The position numbers and the translations under genes are program-made. A stretch of DNA of 64,000 nt from Aquatica leii (lineage: Eukaryota; Arthropoda; Insecta; Coleoptera; Lampyridae), in the NCBI GenBank assembly GCA_035610365.1, contig CM069432.1:114843529-114907528 (forward strand), given 5' to 3'. A model generated the notes under the pieces. It saw only the letters and a program-made list of their open reading frames with translations. It made no database searches and was not told the DNA's origin. Shown here piece by piece: positions 32,417 through 42,858 of the stretch (positions are counted from its first letter, which is position 1; every line of letters starts with the position of its first letter).

Positions 32417-34115
32417 GAATTTGCCAGAAACCATCTTTCATATCTATAACGGTAAATATGATTTTTCCTTCTAGCCTACTTAAAATATCATCACATTTAG
32501 GAATAGTGAAGTGTTCTCTACATATATATTTATTTAATGGTTTTGGGTCTAAACACAAGCGAAGAGAGCCATTAGGTTTTTCTACAATCATTAACGAGTT
32601 TACCCATTCGGTAGGATATTCAACTTTTGAAATTATATTTTTGTATTCAAGATCATCTAAAGTTTCTTTTAATCTTTTATGCAACGCCAATGGAACTCTT
32701 CTACGTGTTTGGATAACAGGAATTGCATCTGGTTTTAATTTAATGTCGACAAATCCTGGCATGCATCCCAAACCTTCAAAAACATTTGCGTAATTTTTAT
32801 ATAAATCGTCCTTAACTTTAGGCAATAACAGATTTTTTTCAGATACTTCATTATCACTAACCACATTTATTCTAGAAATCATGTTAAAGTTTAAACAATC
32901 AATCAATCCTAACAATGGTTCTGAATCAAGATCGACAACTAAAAATTTTATTTTACGACTTTTGTTATTATAATAGCATTTTAATGTTATATGACCGACT
33001 GTTTGAAATTTGAAATTTCCATAAGAAACAATAATAGTTTTTGATGGAATGATTAAGCATTTATCTAATTTCAAATTGATTAAATATTTTAGTGGTAGAA
33101 CACTTGATTCGGCTCCAGAATCTAATTTAAATTTTATTTTATACCCTTCGATTTCAATTTCTTCGTACCAACTTACAGAATTAGGTTTTTGCTTTTGTTC
33201 ACAAATAAAAACACTATTTTCATTACTTACAATTCCGCTGCTACTTGGAAAATCCTGTGTATTTATCTCTTCAACATTGCCATTATATTTTAATTCTGAT
33301 ACATACTGTGTTCTTGCAATCGGTGTGTGTTCTGTCTTGCTTTCAGGCTGTGAGGTACTGTTGGTTGTTGATTGTTTCACTTCATGTTTTGTTTTGTAAT
33401 TCGCCACATCCTTTTTGTCTTTAAAGTAACACATTTTTGCATAGTGTCCTTTGCGTTGACATACAGCACAAGTTTTATTAAAAGCTGGGCATTGTCTTAG
33501 AGGATGTTGAAGATCACACTTCCTGCATTTTCTTATGTACTTAATCGCATTTATTTCTTCTTCCTCGTGTGGGGTTAACAGTTTTATGTGTTGCTTAGAT
33601 AATTCTATCGATTTACAGTAATCTTGAATTTTATCCAATGTCATATCTGGTTCTCTAATTAACCTTTGTTGAATTTGTTTGTCGTGTATTCCTAAAATAA
33701 TACGATCTTTTATCATACGATTTACGTAACTTGTTTTACAATTGTCATTTGTACATATGAAGTTGCAATCAGATGCCTGTTTCTTTAATTCTGTTATAAA
33801 CGAATCCATGGTTTGATCTTCTTTTTGAATTATGTTGTTGAATTTAAAGGTTTCCATTGTAATGTTTCTTTTTGGTAAAAAATACTGGTCAAAATTATTG
33901 AGGACATCTTTTAAAGTATCTTTTTTATCTTCGGGAAACGTATTATAAATATCCAATCCATTTTCACCTATTACATGTAACAGCAATGCGATTTTTATTT
34001 CTTCTTGCTCATTGCTTTTACCTGAGGCCAATATAAATATGTTAAATCGTTGTTTCCATTTAGGCCAATTGCTTGAGTCTTCAATGCAAAACGGTTCTGG
34101 TGGCTTACATTCCAT
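32417..34115 (-). pseudogene. gypsy Gag-Pol, 5' part (Gag, protease, RT start)
   Basis: The frame starts at an ATG (34113-34115), about 100 bases inside the 5' LTR. Gag includes DSSNWPKWKQRFNIFILASG and two zinc knuckles (CRKCDLQHPLRQC and CAVCQRKGHYAKMC, residues about 196-227). Protease has FKLDSGAESSVLPL. RT begins near LKPDAIPVIQTRRRVP and runs through SLMIVEKPNGSLRLCLDPKPLN to FTVIDMKDGFWQIQL, which holds the first catalytic aspartate. The copia insertion then cuts the frame, and translation would run a few codons into the copia LTR. The other half is at 25587-27985. No internal stop was seen before the insertion. Confidence 0.93.
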
Positions 34116-34202
34116 TGTTAATTATTGTTCGGTAACTAACCTAACTTAAAACACGTGGCGTGGCTATCACCTTTTACAAATTTTTAAGTATTAACAAATT
34201 TT

Positions 34203-34216
34203 TACTTCTGACACCA
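34203..34216 (-). promoter_or_regulatory. gypsy primer binding site
   Basis: Minus strand TGGTGTCAGAAGTA abuts the 5' LTR and starts with the TGG complementary to a tRNA 3' CCA. The tRNA species was not identified. Confidence 0.7.
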
Positions 34217-34380
34217 TGTTTGTTTGTTATTTATATATATAAGTTTTTTAATTAACACTATTGTTTAATTTTAGCGTATTTATTCATTTTATATTTATAC
34301 ATGAGGGCATAACTAGTTTGCCTCTATCTATCTATTGTTGCCAACCTCTAAAAACCCAAGAACTAAAAATGTATACAACA
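34217..34380 (-). repeat. gypsy 5' LTR (164 bp)
   Basis: Matches 25389-25552 over its full length by reading. It is followed by the duplication ATGTC at 34381-34385. On the minus strand it is the promoter-bearing upstream LTR. Confidence 0.95.
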
Positions 34381-34862
34381 ATGTCAGTGTTTTAAAATTA
34401 AAGCAAGTATAACTAAACTTACATTTATACCATGATTATAGAACTGCTCTTAAGTATATTGCAATATTTAAAAAAAAAACGTTGATTATACATTTTTTAT
34501 ACATTAATGTAACATTTGTAAAATATTATAAATATATATAAATAATATTATAAATAATGTTTTTTAAACATTTTTAGAATGTTTTTCTAACATTGACTTT
34601 GCAACGTAATCCTGGCCATTAAGACGTTTTTGCAATGTTTTTAAAAATGTAAATATATCTTTTGTAAAACGTTGAAAAAAACATTTCAAAAATGTTTCCT
34701 TGTAGATTGGGAACGCGGTATATTCAAAATTACTGAAGTTTAAAATATGTTATTTTTCTAGCAACTGTAATTTGTTAAATACTTAGATTTTTCAAGTACT
34801 GATTAAATAATGTACTTTAGAAACTGATAATTGTAACTACTTAATAAGTTGTTAATAACATT

Positions 34863-35839
34863 GACTACGTTTACACGAAAAAATAACATAGGTTTTAACA
34901 ACATCGGTATTATTAATAACGGTTTCCAACGGCTATTTACACGAACGTAACGAAGTGGCGTTATTAACACCTGTTTAAAGTCTGTGACGTAAAACGGCGT
35001 TATTAACACCTAAAACTACTACCAATCAGTGTTGTAAATAGATAATTTTTAAATTATATAGATACAGATAAATTTTTTTTCTTGCAAGAATTATCTAGTA
35101 TTAGATAATCGATAAACTATTTAAACTTTATATAGATAACAGATAATAGATGAAACAATCTAATTAGTAATAACGATAGATGGAGTTCATTTGAAGAACT
35201 ACTATGGAATGTGGGAAATTACTGAAGAAAAACATACATATCGTAACTTGAATTTTACGGAACACTGGATTTTTATAAATTTTATTTAAATAATTTAAAT
35301 AAAAAATTATATATATACAGATACATATAACGTATATATTTTAGATAGTATATAGATACAGATAAATAGATAAAAAATATGAATCTAGATTAATTTATCT
35401 ATATAAATTTATATAGATAATTTACAACACTGCTACCAATAGTAAATAACGACATTAACTATCGATATTTTTGTTTGTTGTTACTGCAATTCGTTTATTT
35501 AGAGTACCAAGTTTCATCCACGTCCCACGATTCACGCTTATTTTACTACTCATTTTTACAAAAAATAAACCTAATATACAAAATAAAAGGGATAACAATG
35601 CCGTTGGTATTGCGATTAAAGCCGATATATCAAAGAGTGTTTACCACAGACATATATGTGTTTACACGTTTTCTAACATAGGCTTTAGTAACGCTACGCC
35701 GTTGTTCAACAGGCGTAGCTTTACTAAAACCTGTTTTAATAAAACCAGTGTTAGTCTCGTTTACACGTTACTTTACACAGGCTTTAATAACAACAATGTT
35801 ATTAAAACCTGTGTTATGTGTTCGTGTAAACGTATAGTC
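34863..35839. mobile_element. MITE with CGTTTACACG iterons, 977 bp
   Basis: Inverted ends of about 58 bp start GACTACGTTTACACGAA at the left and GACTATACGTTTACACGAA (inverse) at the right. They are flanked by ATT (34860-34862 and 35840-35842). The TTTACACG motif recurs inside at about 34933, 35659 and 35759, in both orientations. No coding region. The centre is occupied by a nested hAT MITE (35027-35432), so the original element was about 563 bp. A 3-bp duplication would fit a Harbinger-type MITE, but the superfamily is uncertain. Confidence 0.7.
35027..35432. mobile_element. hAT MITE, 406 bp, nested
   Basis: Ends CAGTGTTGTAAAT and its exact inverse ATTTACAACACTG are flanked by the perfect 8-bp duplication CTACCAAT (35019-35026 and 35433-35440), diagnostic of hAT transposition. 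The interior is AT-rich with many TAGATA and GATACAGATAAA repeats and has no coding capacity. Confidence 0.92.
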
Positions 35840-35842
35840 ATT

Positions 35843-37066
35843 ATTGATTACAGAATTTTATTACTATACACAAACCAACAAGCATTATTACATTATATTA
35901 TAATGTCTAATTATTTACGTTTTTAAATCTACTTAGGTACATTGTTTTAGCCTTACTAAAAATTGATTTCTTATATTTTACATTCTGGTACCTTTTCCAA
36001 AAATAATCCTATTTACACTTTTAATTAAATTAAATAAAGATAAATCAATAAAAGAATTTAAAACTAAATTAATTAAACGATTTTTATGGTCAGAGTAAAA
36101 TTTACATTACAAAAAAATTTAAATTCTGCATGATAATTTATACGTTCTATTAAAAACTGTTTTATATTATTTTTACAAAAAAAGAATTGCAAGTTGCAAA
36201 GCTTACGCGAGTATTTTCTTGAAAAATATGTATCAAACAAAACTTGCCTAACAGCATATAGACATCTTAAATACACCTCAGAGATGTCCAGCACGATATT
36301 GAAGACATCTTGCAGACATCTCATTACGTCTTTAGACACCTTTAAGACATATTGAAGACGTCGAATGTTAATAAGCTGTACACCTTGAAAACATCTTGCT
36401 TAGACATCTTTAGGATATCTCCTCAGAACACGTTTAGGACAAAAAATATTTTGGCTAAAACTGCACATGCAATAAAACACTAAATATAAAACACTTTTTT
36501 ATTGTAAGTCATACTTTTTTTTAATAAAAAAACGCAGTTCTCGATCGAAATTTCAGTTTCTTTTTGTGATTTGCACAACCCAGCTTGTTTAACGGAACCT
36601 AAAAATTATGTTTTTATTTAATCTAAGTTAGAGAATATAGTAATTTGTATAATATAATTTTTTATATAGATTGGACGACTATTTTATTGATTTATATGCC
36701 TAAACTGTATACAATATTAAATTACATTTTAGCTGACATATGTAAATCAGAGAAAATAATTTTTCAATTTCAGTTTTATATTATTATTTTTATATTAAAA
36801 TGTACTTACGAATTAAGACTTTTGAAATATTTAATTTACAAAACAGCATGTTGCCCTTTCTTCCCATTCAGCAGAGAGAATAATCATTTGGATGATTCTT
36901 TTAGTTTGGATAATTCAGTAACCTAAACAGAAGAAAAAATAAAACATATTAAAATGGACCAGTTTAAATTTAAATTCAATTAAAGACGCGCGAAATTACG
37001 TAAACATCGTCAGCTAGCGGGAAGACTGAAAAATACGAGTTGCACCATGTTACGATCGTTTTACGC
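35843..37066. other. AT-rich DNA, no gene apart from a motif array
   Basis: No gene is supported. The array at 36256-36430 is listed separately. A run of purine-pyrimidine AT-rich DNA at 36480-36830 shows nothing specific. Confidence 0.45.
36256..36430. repeat. degenerate array of GACATCTT motifs
   Basis: TAGACATCTT, GAAGACATCTT, GCAGACATCT, TTAGACACCTTTAAGACAT, GAAGACGTC and TTAGACATCTTTAGGATATC follow one another at 12-20-base intervals, with one inverted copy (GAGATGTCC). The motif period is irregular. It looks like a decayed minisatellite or a transposon end rich in iterons. Confidence 0.5.
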
Positions 37067-37207
37067 ATGATTCGTTTTAAGAAGGGTTCCGAGAACGCTA
37101 AGGGTAGTAGTGGAAGAACGGTGGTAGGCTTTAAAAGTAAAACTCCAGGAAGCGGAGGGTATCTTAGTGGTGAATCTTGTGAGGGATTGCTATCGACCTC
37201 GCTTTAA
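37067..37207 (+). CDS. 46-residue ORF in a GC-richer patch (doubtful)
   Basis: An ATG opens MIRFKKGSENAKGSSGRTVV, continues with Gly/Ser-rich FKSKTPGSGGYLSGESCEG and stops at 37205-37207. The patch is noticeably richer in G than its surroundings and lacks repeat hallmarks, so it could be a first exon or 5' leader of a host transcript. No domain is recognised and there is no splice evidence for a longer protein. It may equally be chance. Confidence 0.2.
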   Translation: MIRFKKGSENAKGSSGRTVVGFKSKTPGSGGYLSGESCEGLLSTSL

Positions 37208-37400
37208 GTCAGATCGATATCAGTGATTTTCTTTTTATTTATTTATTTATATTTTTTGTGGTGATTGTGTACTTATAGGTATGTAAATACATTTAATAGT
37301 GTTAACTAGTGTAAAAGATGCCCGATGTATGATGACAATGTTAACATTTTTTTTGTTTCCTCAAATTTAAATATAAGATTGCTTGGGCGTGGCCGCAAAA

Positions 37401-37730
37401 GAGACGCTTCGGATGAAATTGAGATTTATCGTTTCTTCGTTTGGCAATTTCAATAACTTCATTTAGCATGTGTAGTTTTGTATAAAACATTGAGAATTAG
37501 AACTGTAACTACAATAATTAACTGTTTATTTTTACGTCTAAACATGATGAAAATGTAAGGGGCGTGTACTAACTGTTCTTTGTTTTAAAAGGGACGCTTC
37601 GGATGAAATTGAGATTTATCGTTTCTTGGTTTGGCCATTTTAATAACTTCATTTAGTATGTGTAATTTTCTATAAACATTGAGAATTAGAACTGTAAGTA
37701 CAATAATTAACCGTTTATTTCCCAGTGAGC
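37401..37730. repeat. direct repeat, 190-bp spacing
   Basis: GACGCTTCGGATGAAATTGA at 37403 recurs at 37593. The following 130 bases (GATTTATCGTTTCTT, AATAACTTCATTTAG, ACATTGAGAATTAGAACTGT, CAATAATTAAC) match with few differences. The two copies form a short tandem duplication. No coding motif. Confidence 0.85.
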
Positions 37731-39900
37731 AAATTGTAGCTAAAACCGGCTTTTTTATAACTACTTTAGTTTTTAAAGTTACTTTTTAGAACACTTTTAA
37801 GTGGCTTGTGGAAAAACTAAAGCCTCCATGAAGCGTTTAAGTAGCTAAAAATTCCGCAGTTATGTAACTGTTACGGAGCTCCTTTAATGCATTAAAATCG
37901 GGCTTATATAGCTTTTTGTAGTACCAACAAAGTTTTAAAGAAGCTGTAAAGGAACCGTAAACCACCTTTCAAAAACAACTGTACAGCTTAATAGTTATTT
38001 AACCAACAAGGTTGGTAATAAAGGCAATTAATAATCGAGACATTTTCACGCGCGAGCGAGAGCGTTAATGTTGTCGAGATTATTAATAGCATATTATCAA
38101 ACAAGTTGGTTTTTAAGTTTTTCCGTCGATCGTATCTTATTAATCTTTTGCATTTACTTATAATTTTATAATTTTATCTACTGAACAATTGTTTTATTTT
38201 TGTATCAACGGTAGTGGGATTTTTAAGTAATGGGAATGCTATATAACCTCAACGCGTCAATTAAATTTTAATCGGATTGATTATAATTAGTTTTGAAAAT
38301 ATCAATGATTGCAAAAATTTTTAGTTTTATGTGATTAAAAGTATGCTAGGTAATCAAAGAAAATTACATCTCGAAACATTAAAAAGTTCTCTTTATCAAC
38401 CGAAAGGTAATCGTGGGATTGTTTTCTTTGCACACAGAAGCTGAACTAGATATAAAAAGCAAAGCAAATCAAAATTATTTATAAAGCAAATAAAGTGTTT
38501 ATACATTTAAAAATTGTTCATAAATGACGAATATTGTTATTAGGAATAAAACCATAGGTTAACCAGGAAACATTAAAAATCTACGATAAAAACAATGGTA
38601 ATTTTAATACATATTTACTTCTGTAGATAAGAAAGTTTTAACAATAAACATTTTAGTTTGGAAAATGTAAGTGAATGTTAAACTACAACGGTGAACCAGA
38701 TGTTATAAACAAATTCTTACGACAGATTGGGTTTGAGTACAAGAATGCCACGAATTATAGTTTAGTGTTGTCGCTAATGAATGATGGCTTTAGAGAAGAA
38801 ACTAGTTCACCTACTTATAGATTAAATATATATTTTCTATCATGTTGTGTTACTTTTGTTTATAACAATATTTATGTAATGGCAATTTAAAGAAAAGAAT
38901 CTGGTATGTACATACGAGAAATTCATAATCATTTGTTGGTATTATAGATTTGTCATATTAACCATAACCACAGCCATAACATAATGTGCCACATTCTAGT
39001 TTTTAAACAAATGCAAATGTCAGAGAAGTAATTGCTTAGATGAAGAAGGTAATGTCGAAGAAAGTAACTATAACTAAATGCTTTTTTATTTTTATAAATA
39101 CGTAATGTTTTTGGTATGTATGCAAAAGAAGTACACGAGTGTATCACTACAACACAGTTATATGATAAGTATTGGTTTATACAAAATATACGTTGTTATT
39201 TATGTAATAAACTAAAATCTGTTTATAATAATTTTTATATACCATTTTGTATAACATACAAACATCACAACTTTGTTATCAGGAAGGCTCCGTAAAAGCA
39301 ACTGAAAATCATCGTAAAAACCAACTGACAATTTGTGTGCTCATAAAATAGTCAGATGATGTAGACCACAGTTATTGTTAATAAAGACTTTATTTATCAG
39401 CTTCTTTTAGCATCTTGGTAACTCCAAAGTATATCATTTTGTTTTCGTTATAGTGATCAGGTTACTTAACCTACAATTATTGGAAATGTTTAATTATAAT
39501 AATGCACAGGTGAATTTTTTAATTTATTTTTTGTTTAAAAACTCTAACTAATACAATATACGTAACCTCATAAAAATCTTAATTCTCTTCTACGATTTTA
39601 TTGGTTAAAAAAAAGCGAGCGTTAATAGAAATTCGTTGATTTCATTGGTTTAAAAGTAGTGCGGTAATAGGGGCTATTACCGCACTACTTTTGATACATT
39701 ATTATACGTTAATACAAGTATTAATGAACGATCGACGGAAAATAGTTTTATTTTTACTACTTTTAAGTAGTTTAAAAATTAACCAAAGAATAAAATTGAT
39801 TAGTTATTGTAACTAATTTACTTTACTGTACAGGTATTTAATATACATGTATATTTTAAAAACGCATATTTACACACTTAAATAAGGTCGCTTGCATTTT
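37731..39900. other. repeat-rich DNA without a recognised gene
   Basis: GTTTTTCCGTCGATCGTA-type sequence at 38115-38135 has an inverted relative near 39723-39735 (CGATCGACGGAAAA), suggesting the ends of an element of about 1.6 kb. A perfect 41-bp palindrome is at 39652-39692. A 71-codon frame at 38675-38890 has no recognisable domain. Nothing else is supported. Confidence 0.4.
39652..39692. repeat. perfect palindrome, 19-bp arms
   Basis: AAAAGTAGTGCGGTAATAG, three G residues, then the exact reverse complement. Perfect cruciform potential with a GC-containing stem. It may mark the junction of two inverted repeat copies. Confidence 0.9.
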
Positions 39901-39981
39901 CCCCGGGTCAGATTTGAACCTACGATCTCCTACTTGATGGATTCGTCATCATTTGATATTCCAACTGAGCTATCCTACAAC
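39901..39981 (-). repeat. tRNA-derived SINE head or tRNA pseudogene
   Basis: On the minus strand, TAGCTCAGTTGG (box A, 39961-39972) and GGTTCAAATCTG (box B, 39909-39920) are spaced as in a tRNA, so an RNA polymerase III promoter is present. The flanks do not pair into a seven-base acceptor stem and the anticodon region does not fold cleanly, so a functional tRNA is unlikely. A SINE head is the best reading; its tail was not defined. Confidence 0.65.
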
Positions 39982-40426
39982 ATACATGTTGCGTTCACGT
40001 TGATTTTAAAATACGAAAAATATGAGCGTTTTAGATCATAGTTATAGATTTTGTATTTGAAATAGTTATTTGTGTTCAAACCAGTACTTTTTATAAGAAA
40101 TTGCTGTAATTATAGGTACAATTGTTTGCTTATATTTATAAGAGAATAATTTAAGAGTTAGTGTAGTTTGTGCTTCAATGAATGTATGTTGTTTTTTTTA
40201 TCCGTTGCATTAAAATTTTAGCAGAGAAGGCATGTTACATAATTGTACTGTTGTGGGGTATGGTAGTTATATTTGTGCATAAAAATAAACTCTCACAACA
40301 GCACAGAGACTACGCTGCAATTTAAAGAGAAAGTTTCACAAAATCGAAATATCAGAGATAAACCAGCAGTATTAGAAGATGTTACCTATCTAGACATCCA
40401 GTCACCATCTCAAAATATAGGATATA

Positions 40427-41008
40427 CACTACCGGCCAAAAGTCAGGGATCACTACAAAAATTGCACAAAACTGCTATACAGCAAGTATATTTAGAAAAA
40501 AACGTAGTTTCGCAAGGAATTACTTTCTTTATGTAAAGTGACGCGACGTGTTCCCGGACTTAGTTCGGTTCGTTTTGGGATGATTGATTTTTTTAAACTA
40601 TTTTTTTTATAATTTTCACGCGGAACGCACGTTTCAGCACCTGCTTTCGCAATTTTTAAATGTAGACTAATATTTCGTAGCTAATATAGGGAATAGTATA
40701 CTAATGGCATAAATAATGTATTATTATAGCTATTACAGTAATAAAATGGTGTAAACCAACTTAACTAAACATTTATGAAAGAATATGTAAACAGCAGCTG
40801 TGACCACAAACTGCTTGCGACAAGATTTTTTTTTTATGTTTTACTTGAAATGTTTTCTTCTGTAATATACAATAATTCTATAATTAACAGTATATTATTG
40901 TTTACAAACAAATACAGAAGTTTTTATTTTATTACGATCATAAAAACAGGTAGAAAGACAGAATAATGAATAGATGGACCGGTGATCCCTCATTTATGGC
41001 CGGTAGTG
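40427..41008. mobile_element. Tc1/mariner-type MITE, 582 bp
   Basis: The left end CACTACCGGCCAAAAGTCAG and inverted right end CACTACCGGCCATAAATGAG both continue with GGATCAC. They are flanked by TA (40425-40426 and 41009-41010). No intact transposase; a frame at 40273-40536 crosses the left boundary and so is not a gene of either. Likely an internally deleted Tc1-like copy. Confidence 0.8.
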
Positions 41009-41010
41009 TA

Positions 41011-42599
41011 CATGGGGTGTGATTCGTTAGCATATTGGAGATGTTTTGCATGAAAAAAAGGATACGAAAAAAAATAAACAAAAAATTGAAGTAGTACTTA
41101 GTACAATTAGTTTTTAAACAATGTAGGTACTTATACTAAGTGAATAAATAAATAACCATTTAATGTTTGATTATGTGAAAACTAATCGTACTAATATTTC
41201 TTACATAATGCTGAAAATCGACAAGACACGAACAACTGAATTAATAAAATATTTGACCTTCCGCTTCTTTTCTTTGGAAAACTTTCTCAAACATCTTCTT
41301 CACTGTGTAACGGTAGACCATCAATTACAAACAAATCATTTTTATGAACTCACAGCACAATTTGTCAATAAGGATTCAACATTGGTCATCGATTTTGTGT
41401 TGTCAAATAAAAACCTCACTAAAAACACGTCTAAGATCACAAAATCCTACAAAAAAAGCAAAAAAAATAGCTTAAAGCTAATGAAAACAATGTAACAGCT
41501 GGTTTTGTTTGCCCCAATGTTTGTAAGCTCTCCATTTTGTAAATATGAATGACAATAAATGATTAATCCAAAAATAAGAGCTACGTGCTAGATCACCTGT
41601 TGCTTCTTTGAGGGAATAACTTTGCTTTCGATTTGGATTACTTTCTTTGGCTCTTTTGGATTCAACAATTAACGTTAGGCAAATGTAATGTCCGTCTGTG
41701 TTAGTGTTTATTAGGTTTATGTACATTCATAGTGGAGAACGAGGTTTTGTGGTCACTCTAGTCTTTGTAAGGTTAAAAAAAGAAATTAGTAGTTCAATTC
41801 GCGAGTATGAAAATTTCTCGTTAGTAAGAAATTTGTCAGGAGAGTTTTTCTGCTCTTGCGCCGAGACTGTCAAATTTTAGACAGCATTTTCCACTTCATT
41901 TGGATTAGATCATTTTTCGAGTTTGCTACTTTTACGCCCGGGTTAACCTTCACCGTTAGATTGTGTCACGCTGCTATTTTAATATGCAATTAGTTTTGGA
42001 AGGTTGAAACGGGGTAAGTGGTATACAATTTTCTTAATGAGGGTTTAAATTGACTCTACTAATTTTCTGTAACGGATTTTGGTAGCCACCAAATGTTCTT
42101 CGTTATCGAAATATTCCATGACGTCGCAGTATTGATACGTCCTTATCATATCCACCTTCAAGGATTGAGAACCGCCAGGACAATCCTTTCTTTTGCAAAG
42201 AATTAAGACAAACATGGGAAATTTAGTTAGTTAAGTCGAAGGGAAACGCTGCGCACTTGCGTTCGTAATAATTGGATGGTAAATAAACCTTCTTATTTGT
42301 GTAAAAAGTATATGATCGTTCAGATTTGGGTTTAATATTACTTTTTAGGTACATCAAGTACGGAGATTAGCTAATGTCCGACTGAGGTAAAACCTAACTG
42401 TGAGTATTACTACTTTCAATTCTTTGATTTGTATTTTGAGGACTAGGTCGTTTATGACCGTACGTGCATGTTAAATTAACACAATTAATTATATTCTTGT
42501 GTTTCGCGAATTTATCAGTTGTGCGCTTCGAGTCTCAAAGGCTTAAATTGTTTTGTTTGTCTACAATTTAAATATATGTAATTATAAATTCAGACCCTA
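41011..42599. other. no gene recognised
   Basis: Frames up to 110 codons (for example 41163-41495) have no domain or motif. Base composition becomes slightly less AT-rich after 41900. No inverted repeats or RNA genes were noticed. Confidence 0.4.
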
Positions 42600-42858
42600 T
42601 GTTTGTGTAGCTATTTAGTCCGACAAGGGCAGTTTGTTATATATGGCTTGTTGCTCGCCGCTCGGCGCAACTTCTAATTCAATCGACCTACGTGTAAAGT
42701 TTGTCTAAAACTTACGTTTATATGTTTTCTTCAGCTTCTGTGCTATATTAAATATATATATATTTGGTGTTATTACTTTTGTAGTGTTATTTATTCTTCT
42801 CTTACTACGGGGAGAGTTAGACGGTATCTCCCGAATTTAATTTTTCATCGTCTTGGCA
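42600..42858 (-). repeat. probable 3' LTR of the decayed gypsy element
   Basis: Read on the minus strand, an AAAAAAAGG polypurine tract (42859-42867) is followed by a segment starting TGCCAAGACGATG. A matching end CTACACAAACA would give a 259-bp LTR with TG...CA termini. No second copy was found upstream of the element at 45800-46300, so the call rests on position and termini. Confidence 0.45.

Larger units (their letters stand above)
25389..34380 (-). mobile_element. Ty3/gypsy LTR retrotransposon interrupted by copia
   Basis: A full-length element with 164-bp LTRs (25389-25552 and 34217-34380) that look identical, flanked by the 5-bp duplication ATGTC (25384-25388 and 34381-34385). On the minus strand, a TGG-type primer site follows the 5' LTR and an A-rich polypurine tract precedes the 3' LTR. 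Without the copia insertion the element is about 4.56 kb. It encodes one Gag-Pol frame and no envelope. Gag with CX2CX4HX4C-type knuckles and the domain order PR-RT-RH-IN place it in Ty3/gypsy, probably near Mag or K02A2.6-like elements. Confidence 0.95.
24072..34711. mobile_element. older palindrome-rich DNA element hosting the gypsy insertion
   Basis: The left end CCCAATCAGCAAGGAAAC (24072-24089) is mirrored at 34694-34711 by CCCAATCTACAAGGAAAC, both followed by T-rich AACGTTTT or AATGTTTT motifs. Removing the gypsy insertion with one copy of its ATGTC duplication leaves about 1.64 kb. That remainder contains a hairpin at 24963-25067 and a second palindrome whose arms now lie at 25276-25345 and 34385-34452. 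No transposase was recognised. Superfamily and target duplication are unresolved, so element status rests on the inverted ends. Confidence 0.5.

Noticed and set aside
38675-38890. 71-codon plus-strand frame
   Set aside because: Its first half looks less biased than most, but no family or splice evidence supports a gene.
39901-39981. Functional tRNA gene on the minus strand
   Set aside because: Promoter boxes are good but acceptor and anticodon stems do not pair; called a SINE head or pseudogene instead.
40273-40536. 87-codon plus-strand frame
   Set aside because: It crosses the left boundary of the Tc1-type MITE at 40427, so it cannot be a conserved gene.
41163-41495. 110-codon plus-strand frame
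   Set aside because: Lys/Thr/Asn-rich and without any recognised motif; no evidence beyond length.
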